From positions 48,112 to 112,111 of the IMG/VR virus record IMGVR_UViG_3300021138_000007: DNA of 64,000 nucleotides; one strand, written 5' to 3'. Shown one piece after another: positions 51,389 to 58,675 of this stretch (its first letter is position 1; each line of letters begins with the position of its first letter). The position numbers and the translations under genes were made by a program. The stretch comes from a virus. Under the pieces are notes generated by a model. That model was not told the origin of the DNA and did not search any database. It was given only the letters and a program-made list of their open reading frames with translations.

Positions 51389-51545
51389 ATTCTAAATCAG
51401 TAGGATTGATTTTGTTTCTTTCTGATTTAGAAGTTCTTTGATGTTTTGGACTTCCGTAAATAGCCGCATTCCCTGCCCAACGAAATTTGGTACACATAGA
51501 ACAGCGGATTTGACGCCGTGTTTTCTTTGACTTAAAGTGAGCCAT
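51387..51545 (-). CDS. small basic CxxC protein, 52 aa
   Basis: MAHFKSKKTRRQIRCSMCTKF..., very basic, one CxxC; possibly nucleic-acid binding. It overlaps the upstream gene by 14 nt and is probably translated by coupling to it. Confidence 0.6.
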   Translation of the reverse strand: MAHFKSKKTRRQIRCSMCTKFRWAGNAAIYGSPKHQRTSKSERNKINPTDLE

Positions 51546-51729
51546 CTTGAAGTCGCCTCATAGTTTCTCTTTCCTCATTATGGATAGATGAACGATCTTG
51601 TCTGTCTTTGCGTTTATGAACGCCCGTTCCTGCCTTTGATTGAGGAGTAGAATGAAAGAATCCGTCGAGATGATGCTTAGTTACATCTTTGGATGACATC
51701 GTGAATCGTCGCTTAGATTTGTTGCCCAT
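51532..51729 (-). CDS. small basic protein, 65 aa
   Basis: MGNKSKRRFTMSSKDV; Lys/Arg-rich. Promoter TATAAT near 51757 and GGAG 8 nt before ATG; about 22-nt leader. First gene of a two-gene unit with 51387. Confidence 0.6.
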   Translation of the reverse strand: MGNKSKRRFTMSSKDVTKHHLDGFFHSTPQSKAGTGVHKRKDRQDRSSIHNEERETMRRLQDGSL

Positions 51730-51780
51730 TTTTATGACTCCAATAAAGACATTATACCATACTTCAGCGCGAAATGTAAC

Positions 51781-51815
51781 TTTTATTTTTACATCTTAAA
51801 ATAAACGATGAGACG
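51781..51815 (-). repeat. cassette boundary repeat (reverse), copy 17
   Basis: TTTTATTTTTACATCTTAAAA... + GAGACG; moderately diverged. Confidence 0.75.
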
Positions 51816-51858
51816 CTTGTTACAATAAACTCGAAAAAACTCGATTTTTATATTGTAA

Positions 51859-52059
51859 TTAATTTTCCTTTTCTTCGATAAAGATATTATTATCTTTCAT
51901 ATAATTCACTGTTCCTACAAGTGACATACGTGGTTTGAAAGAATTACGAATGAAGCCAATAGCCTCATTTGGATTTACGAAAGGATATGGCTCACCTTCG
52001 GCATTCAGCATATATTTGGTCTTGTGAGTTTTTGGACTCACGGAAGCAAGATAAAACAT
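51859..52059 (-). CDS. hypothetical cassette protein, 66 aa
   Basis: MFYLASVSPKTHKTKYML; ATG 52059 lies 9 nt after TATGAT; the longer frame to 52098 runs through that box. Not recognised. Confidence 0.55.
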   Translation of the reverse strand: MFYLASVSPKTHKTKYMLNAEGEPYPFVNPNEAIGFIRNSFKPRMSLVGTVNYMKDNNIFIEEKEN

Positions 52060-52138
52060 GATACATATATCATACCCGAAAGTAAATAAATGATACATGA
52101 TATTCTTGTGATTTTAAACGCAAAAATTAAACAACAAA

Positions 52139-52171
52139 CGTCTGACCATAAATTTTAAGATGGTAAATAAA
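52139..52171 (+). repeat. cassette boundary repeat (forward), copy 18
   Basis: CGTCTGACCATAA + ATTTTAAGATGGTAAATAAA, diverged. Confidence 0.75.
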
Positions 52172-52196
52172 ATGTGATATATGGTATACTGTAATC

Positions 52197-52463
52197 GTGG
52201 AAAATAATTTAGGGTTCGTTGGATATAGTGATCGCGGATATCCTATTTATGAACTTGATTGTCGAGCGCGTTGTTTCAAATGCAATGAACTTTTAGTAAA
52301 TACTGGTCATGATCGTTTCACAGGTCATAGAGGCGGATATTGCTGCAATTGTCATATGACTACAAGTTATGATCTTCCAGAGGAACGATTGCACTTTATT
52401 TACAATGAGATGATGGGACATCAGCAGGGATATCGCCATGAATCAACAACAGTAGTGGAGTAA
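52197..52463 (+). CDS. zinc-ribbon cassette protein, 88 aa
   Basis: CFKCNELL and CCNCHMTT (two CxxC pairs, 26 residues apart) form a probable zinc ribbon. GTG start, 6 nt after TATACT, so leaderless. Followed by 52468 four bases later. Confidence 0.7.
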   Translation: MENNLGFVGYSDRGYPIYELDCRARCFKCNELLVNTGHDRFTGHRGGYCCNCHMTTSYDLPEERLHFIYNEMMGHQQGYRHESTTVVE

Positions 52464-52467
52464 AAAC

Positions 52468-53319
52468 ATGAATGATCCAAAAGTAGTAGCAGAAGTTTTA
52501 TCAAAACTCGTGTTGTTTCCAGTATTTGTTTCCATGTCTTTTAAAAATACATCAAAAATTCAAAGATGTAAAATGAAAGATAATGTCTTATATGACAATG
52601 CTGGGAATATGTATTTTCCTACTCAAATGGATGGTAGTATTACTCCTCCATTTGGGACTTTTATTCATAAATATGGCAAAATCAGACAATATGAAGATGG
52701 TGATTATTATGCTTATTGTGGCACCGTAAAGCATGATATCACTCTTGAAAAATTGGAACAGTGGCAGAAAAAACCATTAAGAAAGTCATATGGTTCTGGG
52801 AAGTTTGGGAAAGAAATGTACGAAAGGGATGTCACTGCTTGGAAACTTACAACATTCAATAGCGTTGGGTGGAAAGAGTTTATCGAATTATTTCCAACGG
52901 AATATCCTGGATTTACTGTTTTGAAACAAATCGGCAATGAATCTTTTGTTCCCAAAGCAAAGGAAATCTATTTAGATAGATATGATTTTAATATCTATTA
53001 CAATGAATGGCCGCAAAGAGAAACGATTTTTGAATTTAGCGCCCATTATCCATTAAGTAATTATATGGATAAAATTGTCATGGATAATTGGGAACGACAG
53101 TACTGTCCTTGGTTTAACATGAAATGGGAATTTCAACATTTTGTTGACGAAATGTCATCAGAATTTATGAATACACATTTCTACAATAAAAATAATTGGA
53201 CATTTCATGATGGGGAACAGCATCGTGAATACGCAGTTTCCAAACCTGCAATGATTGAACTCCTGAATGCAGAAATTGTAAGAATCTGGAATCTGTACGA
53301 AGATAAGAAATACTATTAG
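52468..53319 (+). CDS. hypothetical cassette protein, 283 aa
   Basis: Tyr/Trp/Phe-rich, mixed charge, not recognised. GGAG 7 nt before ATG, second gene of the unit with 52197. Largest protein of this subregion apart from ArdC. Confidence 0.65.
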   Translation: MNDPKVVAEVLSKLVLFPVFVSMSFKNTSKIQRCKMKDNVLYDNAGNMYFPTQMDGSITPPFGTFIHKYGKIRQYEDGDYYAYCGTVKHDITLEKLEQWQKKPLRKSYGSGKFGKEMYERDVTAWKLTTFNSVGWKEFIELFPTEYPGFTVLKQIGNESFVPKAKEIYLDRYDFNIYYNEWPQRETIFEFSAHYPLSNYMDKIVMDNWERQYCPWFNMKWEFQHFVDEMSSEFMNTHFYNKNNWTFHDGEQHREYAVSKPAMIELLNAEIVRIWNLYEDKKYY

Positions 53320-53353
53320 TATAAGGGGAAATTTTCCCCTTATACTAATAGTA
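53311..53353 (+). terminator. 21-bp hairpin terminator
   Basis: TACTATTAGTATAAGGGG... pairs with its full complement, one unpaired base at the centre; starts inside the last codons. Confidence 0.8.
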
Positions 53354-53363
53354 TTGAATTAAG

Positions 53364-53396
53364 CGTCTAATCATAAATTTTAAGATACAAAATAAA
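53364..53396 (+). repeat. cassette boundary repeat (forward), copy 19
   Basis: CGTCTAATCATAA + ATTTTAAGATACAAAATAAA. Confidence 0.75.
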
Positions 53397-53430
53397 ATGT
53401 GGTATGTGGTATACTGAGTGTGGAGTAAAC

Positions 53431-54054
53431 ATGAATACTACTGCTCGTGTCTTAACATCTTCTCGCGGCAAGACAGTTACAACAGAATTGACTGATGAAC
53501 AGGCTTATGTGATCTGTAAAACGCTTAAAGGCGAGTTTATTGAAAGCATTACAAAGCGTCCATTCGTTCGCTTGACGCCCGATCAAATCGTTTGGCTACA
53601 TATCTACGCTCAACCAAAGCCAGAGCCACAAAAAGTCAAAATCACTGACAACTTTTCAAACATTATTGCACTATTTAATAGTGCAGTAAATTCCAAGTTG
53701 CTTAGACCTAAAATTCGCTTGTCAGTAAACGGATTTAACATCAAAATCAGCATGGCTTCTAAACATAGCAAGAATGCTGGTTATGTCTATGTGACAAGTG
53801 GCGTTACTGGGGCCGTAAATGACTATTACGGCAAGATTAGTCCCGAAGGTGAGTTCTACCCTGGAAAGAACTGTTTCGACGGTTTATATGCGTTTTTAGA
53901 GCGGTTTAGCGCATATCCTGCGGAAGTGGCGGCGGAATATGGTAAACGCACTGGAAGATGCTGTTTTTGCGAACATGAGTTGACTGATGATCGCTCAGTC
54001 AAAGTAGGCTATGGGCCTATCTGCGGTAGACATTATGGCTTGCCTTGGAATTAA
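53431..54054 (+). CDS. DUF6011-domain protein, 207 aa
   Basis: The C-terminus GRCCFCEHELTD...SVKVGYGPICGRHYGLPW (about residues 175-207) matches the DUF6011 zinc-binding domain found in phages and mobile elements. The N-terminal part is not recognised. The ORF runs from 53404 through the -10 box; GGAG 5 nt before ATG 53431 marks the real start. Confidence 0.75.
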   Translation: MNTTARVLTSSRGKTVTTELTDEQAYVICKTLKGEFIESITKRPFVRLTPDQIVWLHIYAQPKPEPQKVKITDNFSNIIALFNSAVNSKLLRPKIRLSVNGFNIKISMASKHSKNAGYVYVTSGVTGAVNDYYGKISPEGEFYPGKNCFDGLYAFLERFSAYPAEVAAEYGKRTGRCCFCEHELTDDRSVKVGYGPICGRHYGLPWN

Positions 54055-54092
54055 TTAAAATGGCAGTAAGAAATTGCTGCTATTTTAATTAA
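54051..54092 (+). terminator. hairpin terminator
   Basis: TTAATTAAAATGGCAG / CTGCTATTTTAATTAA (one G-T), 10-nt loop. Confidence 0.65.
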
Positions 54093-54103
54093 ACAACAAT
54101 AAT

Positions 54104-54136
54104 CGTCGCGCCATAGATTTTAAGACGTAAAATAAA
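54104..54136 (+). repeat. cassette boundary repeat (forward), copy 20
   Basis: CGTCGCGCCATAG + ATTTTAAGACGTAAAATAAA, followed by TTGCTGATTTTTAAGCAA. Confidence 0.85.
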
Positions 54137-54210
54137 TTGCTGATTTTTAAGCAATAAATAAGCGTAGATTCTTTCGTATATATGGGTATACTCTTGATCA
54201 CGAGGTTGAA

Positions 54211-55101
54211 ATGAAGAGTTCCAAACCAAATAGTTATGATCTTATCACTGATCGCATGATCCAAGCGTTAGAAAATGGCACTTGTCCTTGGCGCAAACCT
54301 TGGTCCGCTTGCGGTAATGCCATCAACGCGGTATCAGGAAAGCGGTATCGTGGTGTAAACGTCTTTATGCTTGCTTTTAACGATTATGCTGACCCCCGTT
54401 GGTTGACGTATAAGCAGGCGCAAGAATTGGGCGGTAACGTCAAGACGGGCGAAAAGGGTACTTATATCTACTTTTATAAGTGGGTACAAAAGCCCGATGC
54501 AAATGACCCTAGTAAGGTGGCAACGTATCCTTTATTCCAAAGGTTCGTAGTATTCAACGTCTCACAATGCGAAAATCTGAAGCTGAAACCACTGGAAGTT
54601 AAGGACGATAACGAACCATTGGTAAAGGCCGAAGCAATTATCGAGTACATGAGTAACAAGCCCGTTGTACGATTCGGCGGCAATAGAGCTTGTTACCATC
54701 CTACTACTGACGTAGTTTGTATGCCAACCTTGCAAAGTTTCGACAGTTCAGAAGAGTATTACAGTACGTTCTTTCATGAACTTGCTCACGCTACTGGACA
54801 TTCGTCACGTCTTAACCGTAAAGAAATTACAGAATCCAAGGTGACTTTTGGTGATTGTGACTACTCCAAAGAAGAACTTGTGGCAGAACTCACCGCCTCT
54901 ATGGTATGTTGCACTCTTGGAATTGACAATAATCAGTCATTCGAGAACTCAGCAAGTTACCTTCGTAATTGGCTTGGCGTACTAAAGAAAGATATGAAAA
55001 TCTTTGCAGAAGCCGCTGGTAAGGCACAAAAAGCCGCTGACTTCATTATGGGAGTATCTTTCGCTCAGGAACAAGACAGTACCGAAGAACTCGCGGCATA
55101 G
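54211..55101 (+). CDS. ardC: ArdC-type antirestriction protein (ssDNA-binding + zincin-like metallopeptidase)
   Basis: 296 aa. N-terminal ArdC domain (DRMIQALENGTCPWRKPWSA, then RYRGVNVFMLA, LGGNVKTGEKGTYIYFYKW) and a C-terminal zincin site HELAHATGH (about residues 189-197) followed by a downstream Glu (KEELVAEL). ArdC proteins protect incoming DNA against host restriction. GAGG 5 nt before ATG. GC and GTAC content higher than neighbours. Confidence 0.88.
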   Translation: MKSSKPNSYDLITDRMIQALENGTCPWRKPWSACGNAINAVSGKRYRGVNVFMLAFNDYADPRWLTYKQAQELGGNVKTGEKGTYIYFYKWVQKPDANDPSKVATYPLFQRFVVFNVSQCENLKLKPLEVKDDNEPLVKAEAIIEYMSNKPVVRFGGNRACYHPTTDVVCMPTLQSFDSSEEYYSTFFHELAHATGHSSRLNRKEITESKVTFGDCDYSKEELVAELTASMVCCTLGIDNNQSFENSASYLRNWLGVLKKDMKIFAEAAGKAQKAADFIMGVSFAQEQDSTEELAA

Positions 55102-55108
55102 GAATAAC

Positions 55109-55144
55109 ATTAAAAGTAAGGAAAGCAATTTCCTTACTTTTAAT
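55109..55144 (+). terminator. 16-bp hairpin terminator
   Basis: ATTAAAAGTAAGGAAA, GCAA loop, complement. Confidence 0.75.
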
Positions 55145-55170
55145 TTGCGTCTTAAAAAACATGGACGGAC
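55141..55170 (-). repeat. cassette boundary repeat (reverse), copy 21
   Basis: TAATTTGCGTCTTAAAAAAC... + GGACGGAC. Confidence 0.8.
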
Positions 55171-55262
55171 ATTTATTGTTATTATGTTTAATAATGATAA
55201 ATTGCTATCCAAAAAGCAATAAATAATAGCTCATATGTATCATGTAATGGTATACTATCTAT

Positions 55263-55514
55263 ATGCAGCTAACCCTCACGTACCGAGAAGCATTAAGTTT
55301 GATTGCAAGAGAACACTGTGTGCGTCCTGAAGATGTAAATATCATTGGATTAGGGTCTGATGATATTATTCAGGCTCTCAAAGATGATGACAAACTGAAT
55401 GCCATTAAACTCGCAAGATATAAGTATGGCATGGGTTTGAAAGATGCAAAAGAATTCGTTGAAAAGATCGGCACAACTGATCCTGACATTTTGGTGGTGG
55501 TGACAAACACATAA
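55263..55514 (+). CDS. L7/L12 C-terminal-domain-like protein, 83 aa
   Basis: DKLNAIKLARYKYGMGLKDAKEFVE (residues about 42-66) reads like the bacterial ribosomal protein L7/L12 CTD (KxxAIKxVRxxTGLGLKEAKxLV). The L7/L12 CTD recruits translation factors, so this might mimic or interfere with it. TATACT 6 nt before ATG. Identity by eye only. Confidence 0.6.
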   Translation: MQLTLTYREALSLIAREHCVRPEDVNIIGLGSDDIIQALKDDDKLNAIKLARYKYGMGLKDAKEFVEKIGTTDPDILVVVTNT

Positions 55515-55729
55515 TGTGGCAAGAAAGAATCAAAACACGTTTCGTTGAAGAATACGCCTATACTCGCAATAATGTTCTTTGCGGTAAAGTGAGGTCAAAT
55601 CCTTTCTTAATTCGTATTGTTGCAGAAGTTTATATCCCCAAGGATGGAGAACTTCAAGGCAAGACACTGACATTTCGTTGCAGTAAAATCGACGATGCAA
55701 AACACATTGTCGAAACATACTTCAAATAA
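55514..55729 (+). CDS. hypothetical cassette protein, 71 aa
   Basis: Start overlaps the previous stop by one base (TAATG). Beta-rich with a basic core (RSNPFLIRIVAEVYIPK). Not recognised. Confidence 0.65.
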   Translation: MWQERIKTRFVEEYAYTRNNVLCGKVRSNPFLIRIVAEVYIPKDGELQGKTLTFRCSKIDDAKHIVETYFK

Positions 55730-55743
55730 GGGCTTCGGCCCTT
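55728..55743 (+). terminator. TTCG-tetraloop terminator
   Basis: AAGGGC-TTCG-GCCCTT. Confidence 0.8.
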
Positions 55744-55775
55744 TTTATTTGCGTCTTAAAAAACATGAGAAGACC
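55742..55775 (-). repeat. cassette boundary repeat (reverse), copy 22
   Basis: TTTTTATTTGCGTCTTAAAA... + GAAGACC. Confidence 0.75.
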
Positions 55776-55789
55776 TTTATTTCAATATT

Positions 55790-55824
55790 AAAACAAAAAG
55801 CCTGTTTTGCAGGCTAGTTGTTTT
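55790..55824 (-). terminator. hairpin terminator of the minus gene at 55823
   Basis: AAAACAA..AGCCTG / CAGGCT..TTGTTTT, 5-nt loop. Confidence 0.65.
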
Positions 55825-56230
55825 AACTAAAGTTATCGTAATACATCAAATCATAAGTGCCAGGTCCATGCTTAATATCATGAGTTTCTTTACATCTCAT
55901 AAGTTGATTTGGCCCTAGATCGGCCCGATTCTTTTGAAGATATTCGTTTGTCAAAGGTTCAGTACGATTGAAACTTCTTTTAGTGATGATATTAATCATC
56001 TCTTGCGGGGTAATCTCGGCACCGTATTCGTCTAAAATTCCGTATTCAGGATTATTGAATTGTTCGATCCATTCTTCAAGAGTTTTGAAAACAGTAGCAC
56101 AAAGTAAAAAACACCAGCCAGCAGATGATTTGCCGATATGCACGTTTTTTACTTGTACTTCCAAGAATAAATCTGATTCTGGAAGATTTTCAGGTTGTTT
56201 TCTCCTGTAGAGATAATAGTTCGTACCCAT
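55823..56230 (-). CDS. hypothetical phage protein of the MGTNYY type, 135 aa
   Basis: Begins MGTNYYLYRR and has VHIGKSSAGWCFLL, a pattern seen in a recurrent small phage protein group. No function known. TATACT 6 nt before ATG. Confidence 0.65.
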   Translation of the reverse strand: MGTNYYLYRRKQPENLPESDLFLEVQVKNVHIGKSSAGWCFLLCATVFKTLEEWIEQFNNPEYGILDEYGAEITPQEMINIITKRSFNRTEPLTNEYLQKNRADLGPNQLMRCKETHDIKHGPGTYDLMYYDNFS

Positions 56231-56282
56231 ATATCTAGTATACCATAGATTTCGAAAATTAAATACATATTTTTAAAGTAAA

Positions 56283-56315
56283 TGTCTTCCCACGATTTTT
56301 AAGATACAAAATAAA
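56283..56315 (+). repeat. cassette boundary repeat (forward), copy 23
   Basis: TGTCTTCCCACGA + TTTTTAAGATACAAAATAAA; diverged. Confidence 0.7.
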
Positions 56316-56345
56316 AGTGTGAGAATTACTATTCCCACACTTTTA
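56313..56345 (-). terminator. hairpin terminator of the gene at 56351
   Basis: AAAGTGTG / CACACTTT with a mostly paired centre. Confidence 0.6.
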
Positions 56346-56350
56346 CTATT

Positions 56351-56752
56351 TCATCCAAAGATGATTTCGTCAAATACAGCAAATTGGATAATGCAGTCCG
56401 CAACTTCTGCATCCATATCTTCAAGAAAATTGATTGTCTTTTTCCATTCTGCGTACTTCTTGATGCCTTCTTTGAGTGAATCAAGTGTTAATGGAATATA
56501 GTTTTCATAATCATCCGTGCTGAACGGTTGTCCTGTTTCAGTATCGTACAATTCCCATCTGAATCCTTCAGGGCTATAGTATTCGTCGCTTGTGGGGTCG
56601 CTAGGTTGTGTTCCTTCAACCAATCTGGCTTCGGCACACCAATAGTCAATACCGCCTTCAAATGCCGTGCAAATGATTTCATTGATTTGCAGTTGCGTAA
56701 GAGGGCGATCAAGCGTGACCTGAATAGTGCAAATAACTTTTGTTTCTGGCAT
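56351..56752 (-). CDS. hypothetical cassette protein, 133 aa
   Basis: Acidic; GIDYWCAEARL and EYYSPEGFRWELYDTETG. Resembles small phage proteins of unknown role. TATACT 9 nt before ATG. Confidence 0.65.
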   Translation of the reverse strand: MPETKVICTIQVTLDRPLTQLQINEIICTAFEGGIDYWCAEARLVEGTQPSDPTSDEYYSPEGFRWELYDTETGQPFSTDDYENYIPLTLDSLKEGIKKYAEWKKTINFLEDMDAEVADCIIQFAVFDEIIFG

Positions 56753-56808
56753 AGCATCAATAGTATACCATAGATTTCGAAAAAATCAATAGCCCTCGAA
56801 AATAAAAG

Positions 56809-56841
56809 TGTCTCGCCATGATTTTTAAGACGTAAAATAAA
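56809..56841 (+). repeat. cassette boundary repeat (forward), copy 24
   Basis: TGTCTCGCCATGA + TTTTTAAGACGTAAAATAAA, close to consensus. Confidence 0.85.
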
Positions 56842-56875
56842 TTCGAAAAAACTTCGATTTTTGAAAAATGTGTGG

Positions 56876-56881
56876 TATAAT
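56876..56881 (+). promoter_or_regulatory. promoter -10 of the ncRNA at 56888
   Basis: TGTGGTATAAT, extended -10; start predicted at G 56888. Confidence 0.6.
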
Positions 56882-56887
56882 ATTTGC

Positions 56888-57057
56888 GTTGAGTGGTAAA
56901 GATAGTTCGAAATGTCTTGCCCGTTGAAGTACAAGACGCATCAACTAGCCAGAGAAGCGGGTTCGATTCCCGTTATGGGCAATCTCATATAGCATTAAGT
57001 GGGTAATGCGCTGGTGAAAGTATAGAGAAATAAACGAATAGTTTTATTTCTCTATAC
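56888..57057 (+). ncRNA. non-coding RNA candidate with a tRNA-like T arm
   Basis: No ORF. GCGGG-TTCGATT-CCCGT (56957-56973) is a canonical T arm. TTGCCC (56917-56922) can pair with GGGCAA (56977-56982) like an acceptor, with GTTGA/TCAAC between them. The span is about 66 nt and lacks a D arm, so it is not a normal tRNA. A second hairpin GCATT/AATGC and a long final hairpin (57020-57056) follow. Function unknown. Confidence 0.65.
57020..57056 (+). terminator. 15-bp hairpin ending the ncRNA
   Basis: GTATAGAGAAATAAA / TTTATTTCTCTATAC. Confidence 0.65.
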
Positions 57058-57084
57058 GAATAAATTCTGAGGTATACTGTAATC

Positions 57085-57333
57085 ATGCTCAAAAACGACA
57101 GACCTTTTCTCACTGAATTGCGATCCATCTATAATGGAGCTTTAGCGGCTCATATCAATAAGATTAAAAGCCTAATGAAAGAGGCCGCAGCAGAAGGGGC
57201 AAATTACATTGTTTATAAAATGCCTTTGGGTCCAATGTCAAGCAAAATTCAAGTTCTTTTTCAAGCAGAAGAGGGGATTCGAGTTTCTGGAACTGACGAG
57301 GGCCTTTACATTACTTGGACTTGGGAAGATTAG
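57085..57333 (+). CDS. hypothetical cassette protein, 82 aa (paralogue of 62656)
   Basis: Aligns with the protein at 62656-62910 (LRSIYNGALAAHINKI against LCNLYHNAISTEFDRI; GLYITWTWE against TLFISWES). TATACT then 6 nt to ATG. Unknown function. Confidence 0.65.
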   Translation: MLKNDRPFLTELRSIYNGALAAHINKIKSLMKEAAAEGANYIVYKMPLGPMSSKIQVLFQAEEGIRVSGTDEGLYITWTWED

Positions 57334-57346
57334 GTATACTGTAATC

Positions 57347-57604
57347 ATGGCAAAAATTGAATACCTGCTCACTGCGTTAGATGATAAAGGTAATATTCTG
57401 GCGAGAAAAATTCATATTGGACAACAGAATGGCACTCAGCGCGGTATCCAAAGAGCTTTCGATAACGCACGTAAAAAATCAGTGCTTTTGTTGGATTCTG
57501 TTCCAAACGCCAAACGATGCGAAATGGAAAGAATTTTCAAAACAGATAACAATCAATACACGGATTCGTATGGTACAATTATCGAAGGATTCACATGGAA
57601 GTAA
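57347..57604 (+). CDS. hypothetical cassette protein, 85 aa
   Basis: MAKIEYLLTALDDKGN; basic, not recognised. TATACT at the previous gene's end, 6 nt before ATG. The frame is open further upstream but unused. Confidence 0.65.
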   Translation: MAKIEYLLTALDDKGNILARKIHIGQQNGTQRGIQRAFDNARKKSVLLLDSVPNAKRCEMERIFKTDNNQYTDSYGTIIEGFTWK

Positions 57605-57831
57605 AAATTCTTGATCAATTGTTTGAAATGCAATCTACTGAAAATGACGGCAGAGGCATTTCAGCAGTACGTGAATTAGTCAAAATACTGCGTAATCCAG
57701 ACCATACGCAAGAACAACTGAAAACCGCAGTTTACTGGGATTGGGATAAAATTGCAAATTATCCTGAGATTGCAAACTTCATCAAGAAAAACATCTATGA
57801 TGATTCGACAATGTATGTTCGTGAGGTATAA
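57595..57831 (+). CDS. hypothetical cassette protein, 78 aa
   Basis: Overlaps the previous gene by 10 nt; AAGGA 5 nt before ATG. Helical, not recognised. Confidence 0.6.
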   Translation: MEVKILDQLFEMQSTENDGRGISAVRELVKILRNPDHTQEQLKTAVYWDWDKIANYPEIANFIKKNIYDDSTMYVREV

Positions 57832-57839
57832 TTAAAGAG

Positions 57840-58205
57840 ATGAGCAGTTTCTATATTGATTTTCCCAAAAGCAAAGTGACATCGTACTTCGAGTCTATTG
57901 GTTTTGCACAAGTCTACTATCAGCCACACACTCCGATGGGTGGCGGCGGAAATACCATTGGTAAAGTGATATACGATGGTAATGATCACATTGTGCATAT
58001 CACCAACAACGCAGGCGAAGCCTATTCAGAATGGAATCTTGAGAAATTGGAGAATGAATGCGTTATCGAAATTGATATCAATGATAAAGCATTGCGATTC
58101 AAAAACAAAAACTACACTATCGAATTCGTTCCCAAAACTCTTGATCAAATCAAAAAATATTACAAGAGCGAATTCGGTGTGAACTGGCTGAAAACTGGAC
58201 GTTAA
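57840..58205 (+). CDS. hypothetical cassette protein, 121 aa
   Basis: Central GGGG (TPMGGGGNTIG). TATAAT 7 nt before ATG. Not recognised. Followed directly by a TTCG terminator. Confidence 0.65.
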   Translation: MSSFYIDFPKSKVTSYFESIGFAQVYYQPHTPMGGGGNTIGKVIYDGNDHIVHITNNAGEAYSEWNLEKLENECVIEIDINDKALRFKNKNYTIEFVPKTLDQIKKYYKSEFGVNWLKTGR

Positions 58206-58226
58206 AAAGGGCTTCGGCCCTTTTTT
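58204..58226 (+). terminator. TTCG-tetraloop terminator
   Basis: AAAAGGGC-TTCG-GCCCTTTTTT. Confidence 0.85.
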
Positions 58227-58256
58227 ATTTTACATCTTAAAATTCATGATGGGACG
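58223..58256 (-). repeat. cassette boundary repeat (reverse), copy 25
   Basis: TTTTATTTTACATCTTAAAA... + GATGGGACG. Confidence 0.85.
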
Positions 58257-58272
58257 ATTGTTGATACTTTAT

Positions 58273-58300
58273 GTTAAATGCCCTTTTCAGGGCATTTAAC
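58273..58300 (-). terminator. hairpin terminator of the gene at 58309
   Basis: GTTAAATGCCCT / AGGGCATTTAAC, 4-nt loop. Confidence 0.7.
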
Positions 58301-58308
58301 GTGGTATT

Positions 58309-58530
58309 TTAGACAAATACAGGTACGACTGTAGCGTATGTTGGTGGTAAGAATATTGCATCAGTCAATGCTTGCACTGAATCCTCATCCTCATCGCTCC
58401 AGTTCTCGCAACCCATATTGAGGAAAAACGCCATAGTTTCGGCCAAAACCTGAAATTGACGGGTGAGGTCAAACTTCAAGAGGGCATTAAAAGCCCAATC
58501 CAACTGTTCATAGAGTGATTTATTCGGCAT
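58309..58530 (-). CDS. hypothetical cassette protein, 73 aa
   Basis: Acidic centre (CENWSDEDEDSVQAL). TATACT 9 nt before ATG. Not recognised. Confidence 0.6.
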   Translation of the reverse strand: MPNKSLYEQLDWAFNALLKFDLTRQFQVLAETMAFFLNMGCENWSDEDEDSVQALTDAIFLPPTYATVVPVFV

Positions 58531-58569
58531 AGCATAGATAGTATAGCATAGTTTGACGAGAAAGTCAAA

Positions 58570-58602
58570 TTTATTTTACATCTTAAAATCTATGGCGGGA
58601 CC
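58570..58602 (-). repeat. cassette boundary repeat (reverse), copy 26
   Basis: TTTATTTTACATCTTAAAA... + GGCGGGACC, between divergent genes. Confidence 0.85.
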
Positions 58603-58675
58603 AGCTTTGCAATATTTTAAAAATTATATAAATAGTTGACTATTACTTGTGAGCGTCAGGTATACTTATTTTACT

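Noticed and set aside
56917-56983. Ordinary tRNA gene
   Set aside because: T arm and a partial acceptor are present, but the length is about 66 nt with no D arm and no proper anticodon arm.
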